Shown here piece by piece: positions 1 to 8,535 of a DNA stretch of 64,000 nt. The notes beneath the pieces were generated by a model that had not been told where the DNA came from, ran no database searches, and saw nothing but the letters and a program-made list of their open reading frames with translations. This DNA is from Pedobacter sp. MC2016-24 (GTDB lineage Bacteria > Bacteroidota > Bacteroidia > Sphingobacteriales > Sphingobacteriaceae). Made by a program: the position numbers and the translations under genes. The number at the start of each line of letters is the position of its first letter. Position 1 is the stretch's first letter. Location: assembly GCF_015223055.1 (NCBI RefSeq), contig NZ_JADFBX010000004.1:372001-436000 (forward strand), in the 5' to 3' direction.

Positions 1-368
1 TTAATTTGCTGTAATTGTTCCAGGTTTTGTGCTGCTATGGTATGGATGTAATTGCTGTTGATTTCCGTTTGGGTGTAATACAGTTCCGCTTCATACAAGA
101 TTTCGCCACTGGCTGTATTTTCGTGCAGCACCAGGTTATTGCATTGGATTGCAGTAGGGGCAAAACTACGTAGTTTAGTATCCCGGGTATGAATTTTATA
201 GGCTGCTTCTTTCATGCTCCAAAGCAACCATACCATTTGTGCGGGTTGGCTTGCACTGTTGATCAGAAATTGTTCTGAACCGGTAAACACTTTTTCCATA
301 AAACCTTTACGGTTCCAGTTGCTGTCTTTGCCGGCCTGTTGCAAATCAACCAGGTCATTCCCGATCAT
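1..368 (-). CDS. 4'-phosphopantetheinyl transferase, partial (C-terminus beyond left edge)
   Basis: This protein would transfer the phosphopantetheine arm of CoA to a serine of an acyl carrier protein. Reading from the ATG at 366-368 gives an N-terminus MIGNDLVDL, followed about 50 residues later by WSMKEAAYK. These two motifs typify the Sfp/AcpS-like superfamily; the WxxKEAxxK block carries the Mg/CoA-binding glutamate and lysine. About 122 codons are visible and the frame stays open to base 1. The start overlaps the end of the ACP gene by 14 bases, so the two are translationally coupled and the ACP is the obvious substrate. The family call is secure; the full length is unknown. Confidence 0.85.
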   Translation of the reverse strand, partial: MIGNDLVDLQQAGKDSNWNRKGFMEKVFTGSEQFLINSASQPAQMVWLLWSMKEAAYKIHTRDTKLRSFAPTAIQCNNLVLHENTASGEILYEAELYYTQTEINSNYIHTIAAQNLEQLQQI

Positions 369-618
369 TTGCAGCCAGTTTAGCTTCGATGATCTCGATG
401 GCGGCCCCTACGGTAAGCATGCGCGACATGGAGTCGTTGTCTATTTCAATCCCAAATTCTTCCTCTACATCAAGCACAATGTCAACCAGGTTGGCCGAAT
501 TGATCTTCAGGTCTTTAATGAAATCAGTTTCCTCAGTTAAATGTGCCAGGGCATCAGTTTCCTGAGCATATGTGGTAATGATGGCTTTTAGTCGGCTGGT
601 TAGTTCTGGTTTATCCAT
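355..618 (-). CDS. Acyl carrier protein
   Basis: An 87-residue acidic protein that would carry acyl intermediates as thioesters in the cytoplasm. I start it at the ATG at 616-618 (MDKPELTSR), not at the upstream in-frame codon, because that start overlaps the ketosynthase stop in an ATGGATAA junction like the others in this operon. The attachment serine lies in the block DLKINSANLVDIVLDVEEEF, where INSA replaces the common DSL. This is normal for specialised ACPs outside housekeeping fatty-acid synthesis. It sits between a ketosynthase and a phosphopantetheinyl transferase, so it probably serves the polyketide pathway rather than general lipid synthesis. Confidence 0.85.
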   Translation of the reverse strand: MDKPELTSRLKAIITTYAQETDALAHLTEETDFIKDLKINSANLVDIVLDVEEEFGIEIDNDSMSRMLTVGAAIEIIEAKLAANDRE

Positions 619-1888
619 GGTTATATTTTTTAAAAATGAGGCATGCGTTGACGTCGCCGAATCCAAAACTGGCTTTGGCAATGATGTTTAGTTTTTTGCT
701 GATGCATTGCTGTGGGATGCATTCCGGATCTACCCATTTGCTGATGTCCGGGTGCAGATCTTCGCAATTGATATTGGGAAAGATGAAATCCTCCTGCAGC
801 TGCAATACCGAAGCTACACATTCTATACTACCTGCAGCACTCAGGCAATGGCCGGTCATGCTTTTCAGGCTATTGATATGGGGAAAATCTTTGCCGGAGC
901 GCTGTAAAGCTTCAGACCAGTTCTGTATTTCCAGTGCATCCTTGCTTGTTGCTGTCAAATGCCCATTGATCAGATCAATATCAGCACTTTGTATTCCTGC
1001 ATTGCTTATCGCGCTGCGGATGCACCGTTGTACGGCAATACTGTTTGGTGCGGTCATCGATCCCGATCCCCTTTGTCCACCAGAATTGATGTGGCCACCA
1101 AGTATTTCTCCGTAAATCCTGGCGCCACGATTTAAAGCCGTTTCCAGGTCTTCCAGCAGCAATGCTCCGGCGCCGCTGCCCGGCACAAAACCGCTGGCAC
1201 TTGCACTCATGGGTCTCGATCCGCTTTGCGGATCTTCATTGTGTTTAAACGTGCAGACTTTCATGGCATCGAAACCCGCCCAGATGTATGGCCCACTGTC
1301 GCTCGCGCTACCCGCCAGCATTCTCTTTGCCTGACCGCTTTTAATGCGTTCATAAGCCATTAAAATGCTTTCTGCGCCAGTTGTGCATGCTGATGAATTG
1401 GTGCTCACCTGATTGCCCAGACCTAGTTTGCCACCCAGGTAGGCGCTGATGCCACTGGCCATGGTTTGCAGTACTGCAGTGCTGCCCAATCGGCGTACTT
1501 GTTTGTCGTCTATTTTTAGGATGGCTTCTCTAAACTTTTCAATGCCCGACGTGCCAGCGCCGAAAATGGTGCCGCTGTCCCAATCGGGTTCTTCATTTTG
1601 AAGGATTGGTAAACCTGCATCTTGCCAGGCATCCATTCCTGCAATGAGTCCGTACAAGATTCCGGTGCTGTTGAAACCGCGCAATTCCAATGCTGTGAGG
1701 TATTGCGCGGCCAGTGTGTCGTCAATTTCCGGCTTGCCGGCAATCTGGCAGGAAAATGCCAGTTCGGCCAGTTGCGGGTCAAAGCGGATGCCCGACAAGC
1801 CATTTTTAATGGCTGTGGAAAAAGCGCTCAGGCCAACTCCATTTGGAGCGGCTACACCCATGCCGGTAATTACCACACGTTTATGCAT
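611..1888 (-). CDS. Beta-ketoacyl-ACP synthase, FabF-like
   Basis: A 425-residue condensing enzyme. The thiolase-fold catalytic triad can be read: Cys168 in SSACTTGAES, His310 in NGHLTAT (FabF normally has NAHGTST) and His347 in KSMTGHCLSAAGS. It should elongate an acyl-ACP with malonyl-ACP. Length is typical of KAS II. The altered first histidine motif suggests a pathway-specific enzyme. It overlaps the dehydratase upstream by 8 bases (ATGCATAA) and the ACP downstream by 8 bases. No dedicated ketoreductase is visible here, so one would have to come from fatty-acid synthesis or lie left of the window. Confidence 0.88.
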   Translation of the reverse strand: MHKRVVITGMGVAAPNGVGLSAFSTAIKNGLSGIRFDPQLAELAFSCQIAGKPEIDDTLAAQYLTALELRGFNSTGILYGLIAGMDAWQDAGLPILQNEEPDWDSGTIFGAGTSGIEKFREAILKIDDKQVRRLGSTAVLQTMASGISAYLGGKLGLGNQVSTNSSACTTGAESILMAYERIKSGQAKRMLAGSASDSGPYIWAGFDAMKVCTFKHNEDPQSGSRPMSASASGFVPGSGAGALLLEDLETALNRGARIYGEILGGHINSGGQRGSGSMTAPNSIAVQRCIRSAISNAGIQSADIDLINGHLTATSKDALEIQNWSEALQRSGKDFPHINSLKSMTGHCLSAAGSIECVASVLQLQEDFIFPNINCEDLHPDISKWVDPECIPQQCISKKLNIIAKASFGFGDVNACLIFKKYNHG

Positions 1889-2327
1889 TCATTTTATTGG
1901 TTACCATACCGGCAATGGTGCCTTTACAAACCACATCACCAGCTTCGTTTAACATTTGTACGTTACAGTTCAGCTTTTTAAAACGGAAATAAACTTTTTC
2001 GGCAACAACCGTTACTTTTTCACCTGGAAATACCGGTTTCATGAAATCGATCGCGGTAGAGGTGAGCATCACATGACCCGGCATGCCACCTTCAGCCGTG
2101 CCAGACAAGTAAATGCCCAGACAAACCAGTCCAATCTGAGCCATGGTTTCAGTTAAAATTACCCCAGGCGTAACCGGGTTATCTTTGAAGTGACCTTTAT
2201 AAAAATCCAGTCCGGCATCAAAAGTATAGGATCCTTTTACGCCGTTTTCATCAATTTCCTGTAAATCATCTACGAATAAAAAGGGCTTGCTATAAGGTAA
2301 GTGGGCTAAGATGTCTGCTTTGTTCAT
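1881..2327 (-). CDS. 3-hydroxyacyl-ACP dehydratase, FabZ/FabA-like hot-dog fold
   Basis: A 148-residue single hot-dog domain protein. It should remove water from a 3-hydroxyacyl-ACP to give an enoyl-ACP. The active-site block GHFKDNPVTPGV carries the histidine, and the helix ILTETMAQIG carries the glutamate position, matching FabZ. I chose the ATG at 2325-2327 (MNKADILAHLPYSKPFLFVDD) because it gives normal family length; an upstream in-frame start would add 22 unusual residues. The stop overlaps the ketosynthase start. With the ketosynthase and ACP it makes a partial, dedicated chain-building set behind the type III polyketide synthase. Confidence 0.85.
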   Translation of the reverse strand: MNKADILAHLPYSKPFLFVDDLQEIDENGVKGSYTFDAGLDFYKGHFKDNPVTPGVILTETMAQIGLVCLGIYLSGTAEGGMPGHVMLTSTAIDFMKPVFPGEKVTVVAEKVYFRFKKLNCNVQMLNEAGDVVCKGTIAGMVTNKMNA

Positions 2328-2402
2328 GTTGTTATATTGTTGTAATTTATCGTTTTTTTTGATTGATAACGGCCGAGGTAAAGTCCTTGACAATCAATTC
2401 TT

Positions 2403-3455
2403 CTACCATTTCAAAAGTATCCTTTGTGCGGAAAATCCCGGGCCGAAACTCAGCATTAAACCCAACGTTCCGGGTTGTTGCTCTTGTTCCATAAAGCGCT
2501 CTAACACATAAAGCACTGTGGCACTCGACATATTCCCATACTCGCGGAGTACGCTTTTAGTCTCATTTATATTTTTGCCTAAATTACCAAATAAGGATTC
2601 AACTATCTGAATAATTTTTTTTCCACCCGGATGAAAAACCATATGTTCAATATCGGCAATAGTCAATCCGTTCTTTTCCAGAAAAGGATGGATAATTTCC
2701 GGGAAATGACTTTCAATCTGATCCGGAACCGCTACATCCAATACCATTTGTAAACCGTTATTGCACAGTTCAAAGCCCATCAACTGCGTAGCATCGTAGA
2801 AATGATACATTTCTTCAGCGATCATTTCAGGTCCCTGATCGTCCGGATGTGCAGAAAGCAAAACCGTGGCGCAGCCGTCACCAAATATCGCTGCACTGAC
2901 AATATTGGCCATCGAAAAATCCTGAAGCTGGAAAGTGGCCGTTGGCGATTCCATAGCCACTACTGCTGCACGTTTACCAGGATTGGCTTTCAAAAAATTC
3001 TTTGCATAAATCATACCCGATACCCCAGCTGCACAGCCCATTTCCGTAACTGGTAGCCGCACAATATCCTGTCGTAAATGCAAAGCATTGATCAGGTAAG
3101 CATCCAGGGATGGAATCATGATTCCGGTACAACTGACTGTAATGATATAATCCAGATCTTCTGCCTTCCAATTCGCCTTTTCCAATGCTTTCTGCAGGCA
3201 CGATCCAGCCAGTTTTATTCCTTCCCTGGCATAAATCCGGTTTCGTTCTTCAAAAGACGTATGGCTAAAAACCTCTTCTGGCGACATGATCGAATAGCGC
3301 TTATCTACTGCCGCCTGTTCAAATATCTTTTTCACTTTTTTGATAAACCGGGGTTCCTGATCCTGCAGCCAGGTATCCAGAAAGGGGAGGATCTCTGCTG
3401 TTGTCCTGTAATATTCAGGAACTTGTTTGGCCAGGGCTACTACACGTACGCTCAT
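2403..3455 (-). CDS. Type III polyketide synthase (chalcone/stilbene synthase-like)
   Basis: A 350-residue, normal-length type III synthase. It would extend an acyl starter with malonyl-CoA and cyclise the product to a resorcinol, phloroglucinol or pyrone. The catalytic triad is intact: Cys141 in TEMGCAAGVSG, His275 in VFHPGGKK and Asn308 in EYGNMSSA. SFGPGFSAQ near the C-terminus is the family's GFGPG loop. It overlaps the methyltransferase by 4 bases (ATGA). In Streptomyces griseus the srsABC genes combine a type III synthase, a methyltransferase and a flavoprotein hydroxylase to make phenolic lipids, so a methylated and oxidised alkyl phenol or quinone is a fair guess here. The product itself cannot be read from sequence. 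Confidence 0.92.
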   Translation of the reverse strand: MSVRVVALAKQVPEYYRTTAEILPFLDTWLQDQEPRFIKKVKKIFEQAAVDKRYSIMSPEEVFSHTSFEERNRIYAREGIKLAGSCLQKALEKANWKAEDLDYIITVSCTGIMIPSLDAYLINALHLRQDIVRLPVTEMGCAAGVSGMIYAKNFLKANPGKRAAVVAMESPTATFQLQDFSMANIVSAAIFGDGCATVLLSAHPDDQGPEMIAEEMYHFYDATQLMGFELCNNGLQMVLDVAVPDQIESHFPEIIHPFLEKNGLTIADIEHMVFHPGGKKIIQIVESLFGNLGKNINETKSVLREYGNMSSATVLYVLERFMEQEQQPGTLGLMLSFGPGFSAQRILLKW

Positions 3456-4165
3456 AATTTAGAAATGATAAATTGGTAACGGAATGCCCATTTCCAGTGT
3501 AAAATGAAATGATTGGCGGGAATGGCTTTGGCATAAGCCAGTAAGTCAGGTCTTTTAAAGCCTCTTAAAATCGAAACCAGTCCATCATCTTTAGACATTT
3601 GGTTTAAACCAAATACAAAACACAAAGCTATAAAAAGGTAATAAGCGATGGCACTGCGTTGTAAGTCGTTAATCACGATACCCAGACTGACTTTTTGGTG
3701 AAAAGCTTTCAACAGCGTGACGATCTCGGCGTCTTTAAAATGATGCAGCGTCAGCGTGCATAAAATGATATGATACGATTCAGTTTTTTGAATTTCTTCA
3801 AAAATGTCTGCGCAAATGTAACTGATGTTTGGATAGCCGGCCGACAGTTCACGGGCATGCCCAACGGTAAAATTATTGGCATCAATACCCAGCAGTTTAA
3901 ATTTTAATCCCTTTTTTATGGCGTAGTCTGCCAGTACACGCAACATATCGCCGTTGCCACAACCTACATCTAAAATGCGGATTTCCTCCTGCGTACCTGC
4001 TGTTTTTAGCAAGTGTTTTACACCCGCTAAACTGACTTTATTGCCGCCTAATAACCGGTTGATGCTGGCTATTTTATCCAGTGCATCGCGCAATATTTCA
4101 CCTTCCATCAGAAAGTTATCCATGATCTCGGGTGCATCGCTTCTTTTGCTGGTATCTACAAACAT
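3452..4165 (-). CDS. SAM-dependent class I methyltransferase
   Basis: A 237-residue Rossmann-fold methyltransferase. Motif I is ILDVGCGNGD around residues 64-73; the acidic residue binding the SAM ribose is probably in LLGIDANN, and post-motif ICADIFE follows. The C-terminal third has hydrophobic stretches (IAYYLFIALCFVFGL), hinting at a lipid-like substrate or membrane contact. It starts directly after the flavoprotein stop and overlaps the synthase start by 4 bases, so it should act on the polyketide product. It is not homologous by eye to the ICMT-like SrsB of Streptomyces, so any parallel with that pathway is functional only. Confidence 0.85.
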   Translation of the reverse strand: MFVDTSKRSDAPEIMDNFLMEGEILRDALDKIASINRLLGGNKVSLAGVKHLLKTAGTQEEIRILDVGCGNGDMLRVLADYAIKKGLKFKLLGIDANNFTVGHARELSAGYPNISYICADIFEEIQKTESYHIILCTLTLHHFKDAEIVTLLKAFHQKVSLGIVINDLQRSAIAYYLFIALCFVFGLNQMSKDDGLVSILRGFKRPDLLAYAKAIPANHFILHWKWAFRYQFIISKL

Positions 4166-5293
4166 TTAAAATGGTTTACCATGGGTTCTTTTGATGATTA
4201 AAGGCAATGCTGATGGATATTTAACCAACAGACTTAATAAAGGTTTGAATAGATTTTCTTTTCTGATGATTTGTGACAATAACCTGCCCATACGCAACCT
4301 GCTTTTAAATTGCCGGTTCCAGGCCAGCGTATAATTTGTTTCCAGTAATTCCCTTGAGGGAACAGGGTTTTTCAAATAATTGAGCAACAGCTCAGCACAA
4401 ATTTTAGCACTGTGTATGGCCATAGCCATGCCGTTCCCGCAAAGCGGATGAATCAAACCTGCGGTGTCACCAATCATCAGCATGTGCTGATACACCGGCT
4501 CCTTAGCATCAAATGAAATCTGGCTGATGGTAATTGGTTGTTCAAAAAGTGGGCTGCTGCGTTCAAAAATCTGTTTCAGGTGCGGATTCTTAAACAAGAC
4601 CTGCTGCTGAAAATCCTGCAGGTTTTTATGCGTTTTAAAATGGGCGTAATCGGTCAGGTAACAGATGTTGACGCGGTCTTTCTCCACCTTAGAAACGCCA
4701 CAATAGCCACCTTTAAAATTGTGCAGGGCTACCAAATCATCTTCAAATTCAGCCTCGTAATGTGCTTTTACAGCGAGCCATGGAGATTTTTTCTGTATAA
4801 ATGGGCGTTGTAGTTTCTGGTCAATTACTGATCTTTTGCCATAAGCCCCAATCACCAATTCTGCAGTAAGCGTTCCCGAAGTAGCGGTATGGACCTGAAA
4901 CTGGTTGTTGTTAAAATCGACCTGGTTTACCGTATCTGTGATGATTTCAGCACCATGGAGCTTTGCCTGCTCCAGTAAAAAATGATCCAGGCTGAAACGG
5001 CTGATGCCAAAGCCACCTATAGGTAAATCGGCACATACACTTTTGCCAGATTCGGCAGTCAGTTCAAACCTGGAAATCGAGCTGGGGCGTAAACTTGAAA
5101 TGTCCAGTTCCAGCCAATCCAAATAAGGTTTTACTTCATTGGAAATGTATTCTCCGCAAACCTTATGCTGCGGATATATGCTTTTTTCGATTAAGGTAAC
5201 TGCAAAACCCGATTTTAAGATGTGAATTGCAGCAGTCAGCCCCGCTAGTCCGCCGCCAATAATTATGAGTTTTCTATCGGACTTATCTGTCAT
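4166..5293 (-). CDS. FAD-dependent oxidoreductase/monooxygenase (geranylgeranyl-reductase-like)
   Basis: A 375-residue flavoprotein and the first gene of the operon. The N-terminal dinucleotide fold reads LIIIGGGLAGLTAAIHIL, followed by a VCGEYIS block typical of the geranylgeranyl reductase/halogenase-like branch. The second FAD motif is MIGDTAGLIHPLCGNGMAMA. It should oxidise or hydroxylate the polyketide product, as flavin hydroxylases do in phenolic-lipid pathways; a reductase role cannot be excluded. Stop and next start are adjacent. The 168 bases upstream are shared with the divergent LuxR-type gene. Confidence 0.82.
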   Translation of the reverse strand: MTDKSDRKLIIIGGGLAGLTAAIHILKSGFAVTLIEKSIYPQHKVCGEYISNEVKPYLDWLELDISSLRPSSISRFELTAESGKSVCADLPIGGFGISRFSLDHFLLEQAKLHGAEIITDTVNQVDFNNNQFQVHTATSGTLTAELVIGAYGKRSVIDQKLQRPFIQKKSPWLAVKAHYEAEFEDDLVALHNFKGGYCGVSKVEKDRVNICYLTDYAHFKTHKNLQDFQQQVLFKNPHLKQIFERSSPLFEQPITISQISFDAKEPVYQHMLMIGDTAGLIHPLCGNGMAMAIHSAKICAELLLNYLKNPVPSRELLETNYTLAWNRQFKSRLRMGRLLSQIIRKENLFKPLLSLLVKYPSALPLIIKRTHGKPF

Positions 5294-5461
5294 ACTTGTC
5301 GTTTCAGGCTTTCCCTAAGATACTTAAAAAGATGGGCTAAACCCTAATCTTAAATTTATTCAGTTCCCGGTTCTGAATTTAAGTATTCTGTGCGTTAAAT
5401 GTTTTATCTTTAGCGTGTACATAATGCTTTACGTGATATCTCATTCCTTAATTTTTAAAAC

Positions 5462-6142
5462 ATGCGAGTTGACCCAGTTGAAGTTATAATTAAAGATGCT
5501 ATTAAAGAAGTCAGTGCTTTGGCAGAACGCTTACCGGGAGTTGTATTGTTACATGACATGCGGGACTGGTCGGTGGCCTGGATGTCTAAAATGGGGTTAC
5601 AGGAATTGGACATTTCACTGGAAGAATTAACCAGTTTAACTGCTGAAGAATACTATGCAAGGTTTTACAACAGTCAGGATTCCAAAGATTATGTAGGTAA
5701 AATACTGACGCTCATTGAGGGCAATAATGACAATTATCTGTACAGTTGTTTTCAGCAAACCAGGCGTTCTCCAGCGCATGACTGGAAATGGCACATCGCC
5801 AGCGCACGTATCTTTCTTCGTGATGAAAATGGCAAACCGCTGTTGGTTATTGCAATTGCCTTTCCTGTTGACGATAAGCACCACATGGCCAATAAGGCTA
5901 CGCGCTTACTGGAAGAGCACACTTTTTTGCGTAAAAACCTGAGTAAATTTGTCAGTTTGAGTAAGCGTGAGCGTGAAGTATTGCGAATGATGGCATTGGG
6001 TAAAAGCTCATCTGACAGTGCTGAGGAACTTTTCATTTCCAAACTAACGGTAGAAACCCACCGCAAAAACATTAAAAACAAGCTCGAGAGCAATTCTTAT
6101 TTCGAGCTTTGCCAGTATGCGCGTGCTTATGATCTGATTTAA
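5462..6142 (+). CDS. LuxR-type transcriptional regulator with N-terminal PAS-like sensor
   Basis: A 226-residue regulator. The last 65 residues form a LuxR/GerE helix-turn-helix: LSKREREVLRMMALGKSSSD, then ISKLTVETHRKNIKNKL. The first 150 residues look like a PAS-type sensory domain, a common arrangement in Bacteroidota, although no ligand can be named. It is transcribed away from the polyketide operon across a 168-base gap, so control of that operon or of itself is possible. A poor -7-like TATCTTTA lies about 50 bases upstream. Its stop lies inside a short inverted repeat shared with the convergent small gene. Confidence 0.85.
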   Translation: MRVDPVEVIIKDAIKEVSALAERLPGVVLLHDMRDWSVAWMSKMGLQELDISLEELTSLTAEEYYARFYNSQDSKDYVGKILTLIEGNNDNYLYSCFQQTRRSPAHDWKWHIASARIFLRDENGKPLLVIAIAFPVDDKHHMANKATRLLEEHTFLRKNLSKFVSLSKREREVLRMMALGKSSSDSAEELFISKLTVETHRKNIKNKLESNSYFELCQYARAYDLI

Positions 6143-6159
6143 AGCACTAGACTTTAAAT
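6137..6159. terminator. Short inverted repeat spanning two convergent stop codons
   Basis: ATTTAAAG and CTTTAAAT form an 8-bp stem with a 7-base loop. It covers the stop codon of the LuxR-type gene and abuts the stop of the opposing small gene. The position fits a weak bidirectional transcript end, but the stem is AT-rich and short. Confidence 0.4.
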
Positions 6160-6383
6160 TCATCCAGAGAGTAAGGCATTTCTTCGCAAAAGAAACCGTA
6201 GGTTTTTAATACCCGGGTTACGGCGGCTACACAACGTTTTGCACTCACTACCCGTAAAATTTTATCCTCGTCTTCCAAAGCAAAAGACCAGTTTTTAGCA
6301 CCCAGTAAATCGTCCATTTTGTTTTTAATGGCGGTCAGATCGTAGCGATCGCGTACCGACGTTTTAAAAATAATTACGTTCAT
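6147..6383 (-). CDS. Small conserved hypothetical protein
   Basis: A 78-residue soluble protein (79 if the preceding ATG is used) with alternating charged and hydrophobic segments: MNVIIFKTSV, then RYDLTAIKNKMDDLLG, then RVVSAKRCVAAVTRVL. The pattern of two beta-alpha-beta units resembles small ferredoxin-like folds. I recall similar short proteins in Bacteroidota but no assigned function. It has no signal peptide and no membrane segment. It ends against the LuxR-type gene and is separated from the upstream response regulator by about 260 bases in which I see nothing convincing. Confidence 0.65.
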   Translation of the reverse strand: MNVIIFKTSVRDRYDLTAIKNKMDDLLGAKNWSFALEDEDKILRVVSAKRCVAAVTRVLKTYGFFCEEMPYSLDEFKV

Positions 6384-6644
6384 CACTCAATAATAAAATT
6401 GTTTTCAAATATTGCTTAATTAGTCCTCTTGAATTCCGTGTGATCCGTTCAGGTGCTTTGGTCAGGCTCTTGCTTAGGTTGTCATTCAAGAGATCTTCGG
6501 TACCTTGCGTCCCAGAGGATGGTAGTGGAATCTTGTTAAAGATGACTGATTTATCGTAATCTGAAAAGGTCAAGCCTGTTGAAACAGACAAAAATGGGGG
6601 CGAATGGTCAGAAATTACCGGTAAACGTAAAAATACAATCCAGC

Positions 6645-7406
6645 CTACTTGTTGGCCAGCCAATCTAAAAACGGTGTAGTTTTCTCTTTGCTAATGGTAA
6701 TGGTTTCCTTAAAAGGAATATTGAGATTGATCACCATTTTGCGCGAAAAAAAGTGTGCAGCATCTTTTATCGCTTTGCGGTTTAACAGAACCTGGCGGTT
6801 TACCCTGAAAAAATCATCTCCGCAACTGCGCTCCAGTTCTTCCATTTTCTTGTTGATCACATAGTTTTTACCGTCAAAGCTCAAGAGATTGGTTTCTTCA
6901 AACTGGATGTAGAACAAGGCAATCTGTTCTGTTTTAACGGGGATGATCCGGTCTTTGTAATTGACCAGGATGGATGTGGTTACCTGGGTTTTTTTCTGGG
7001 TAAAAAGCTCAAAAATGGCATCGTAAGAAACCGGTTCTGCAGCAAACCCTTTACGTAAGGTATGGTATTTATTGATGGCCTGGGCTACAGCCAAAGCCGT
7101 TACCGGTTTTAATATGTAATCAATTCCAGTAGTGCGGAATGCATTGAGTGCATATTCATTGTAAGCTGTGCAAAAAATGATGGGTGCGGTAATGTTTACC
7201 GATTTAAATATGTCAAAACTTAGCCCATCGCCAAGCTGTATGTCGCTAAAAATCAAGTCGGGCGCGGGATTGTGTTTAAAATATTCCAATCCTTCCTTTA
7301 CCGAGCTTAAACTGGCCATCAGCTGCACATCAGGTTGCAGTTTGACAATCACATCTGCCAGATCCTCTGCCGTTAATTTTTCATCTTCAATGATTACAAT
7401 CTTCAT
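6645..7406 (-). CDS. LytTR-family response regulator
   Basis: A 253-residue DNA-binding response regulator. The receiver domain (about residues 1-120) has the acidic pocket VIIEDEK and the phospho-acceptor Asp55 in LIFSDIQLG, with the conserved Lys in DYILKPVT. A LytTR DNA-binding domain fills residues about 150-250, with FFRVNRQVLLNRKAI typical. It overlaps the histidine kinase gene by 20 bases, so the pair is co-translated and forms one two-component system. Targets are unknown; nearby genes transcribed the same way encode envelope proteins. Confidence 0.92.
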   Translation of the reverse strand: MKIVIIEDEKLTAEDLADVIVKLQPDVQLMASLSSVKEGLEYFKHNPAPDLIFSDIQLGDGLSFDIFKSVNITAPIIFCTAYNEYALNAFRTTGIDYILKPVTALAVAQAINKYHTLRKGFAAEPVSYDAIFELFTQKKTQVTTSILVNYKDRIIPVKTEQIALFYIQFEETNLLSFDGKNYVINKKMEELERSCGDDFFRVNRQVLLNRKAIKDAAHFFSRKMVINLNIPFKETITISKEKTTPFLDWLANK

Positions 7407-8448
7407 GGTTCAATAGTTTTAAGCTTACCGAAAAGGAGTGTCCGTCGTCTTTAATTTCAATTTCATCCCCAGACAGGAGGTTGTAGCGTTCTGCTAAATT
7501 GGCCAGTCCGCTACCGGTTGAGTCTTCAATAGTCGTTTTCAACTGGATGTTGTTGACCACCGTGATCCAATCGTTTTGCTGATCAATGCTGATGTTCAAA
7601 GGTGCGGCTTCGGTCAGTTCATTGTGTTTGATTACATTTTCCAATAGGGGCTGTAGCGAAAATACGGGCAACACTTTTCGTCGGTTTTCTGCATCCTGAA
7701 GATTAAAAGAGAAGCTGAGTGCATCTCCGAAGCGTACTTTTTGCATCTCCAGGTAATCGGTACACAGTTTAACTTCATCGTGCAGACTGGCCAGTCCGCT
7801 TTTGTTGCCAGAAACAGAGGCCCGGAGAAAGTCGGACAAGCGTACCAGGTAATCTTCGGCCTTTTCCGGATTTCTTTTGATCAATGATTTTAAAATGTTT
7901 AGTGCATTGAACAAAAAATGTGGGTGGATCTGTTGTAATAACAATTGCGTAGCCGCTTCGGAACGTGCGGCATTGAGCCTGGAGTTTTCCACTTTGGCTT
8001 TGTTGTTGGCGTCCTGCACAATGATATAGTTTTGCCAAAGCAACACAATCCCATTGAGTAATGTACCCTGTAAAGCGAGGTACATGTAAAGCATGTTACC
8101 TTTTGCTTTTAGCGGAGCGGGGGCTGTGATGATGTTTTGTTCGGCCAGGTAATGATTGATCACATAGATTCCCAGGATCACCGTTATGCTCCAGGTGATG
8201 CTGGCCAGGTAAAATCGTTTGGTATATTTTCTGGATTGTGCCGGATCTTTTTTATCCAGTAAAATGAGCAGGCCAATGTTGCCGAGGCTGACTAATACAA
8301 TGAGCAATAAAGCGTTTATGGTTTTAACCAATGCTCCGTTTAAATTTTCGCCTTCCATAAAGGAAGCGATAAATAAAAAGAAACTGACTGCGAGGCAAAA
8401 ACAGGAGTTTAATTTTAACAGGTTTTTAAGGGGCAGATTTGTTTTCAT
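7387..8448 (-). CDS. Sensor histidine kinase, LytS/YehU type
   Basis: A 353-residue membrane kinase. Four hydrophobic spans can be seen near residues 12-30, 43-64, 79-99 and 119-140. A short coiled linker follows, then the His_kinase domain with phospho-acceptor His175 in QQIHPHFLFNALN. The ATPase part has the N-box region PLLENVIKHN and the G-box GSGLANLAERY. There is no large periplasmic sensor domain, so the signal is probably sensed in the membrane. Start ATG at 8446-8448; the partner LytTR regulator overlaps its end. Confidence 0.92.
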   Translation of the reverse strand: MKTNLPLKNLLKLNSCFCLAVSFFLFIASFMEGENLNGALVKTINALLLIVLVSLGNIGLLILLDKKDPAQSRKYTKRFYLASITWSITVILGIYVINHYLAEQNIITAPAPLKAKGNMLYMYLALQGTLLNGIVLLWQNYIIVQDANNKAKVENSRLNAARSEAATQLLLQQIHPHFLFNALNILKSLIKRNPEKAEDYLVRLSDFLRASVSGNKSGLASLHDEVKLCTDYLEMQKVRFGDALSFSFNLQDAENRRKVLPVFSLQPLLENVIKHNELTEAAPLNISIDQQNDWITVVNNIQLKTTIEDSTGSGLANLAERYNLLSGDEIEIKDDGHSFSVSLKLLNHEDCNH

Positions 8449-8535
8449 TGGTCTATCGATTCGTTTTTACCGGCGATGAAGCTATCCTGGTGATGTTCAT
8501 TGCTTACAAATATATTGAGGATTGAGGAGTAATGT

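Noticed and set aside
1..93. Apparent stop codons at the left edge suggesting a pseudogene
   Set aside because: They occur only in the wrong minus-strand frame; the frame carrying WSMKEAAYK stays open to base 1.
636..1115. Long plus-strand frame inside the ketosynthase gene
   Set aside because: It is a shadow of the ketosynthase gene: no family motif, cysteine-rich random-looking sequence, no promoter.
6364..6663. 99-codon minus-strand frame after the LytTR regulator
   Set aside because: It overlaps the ends of both neighbours, has no recognisable domain and unlikely composition.
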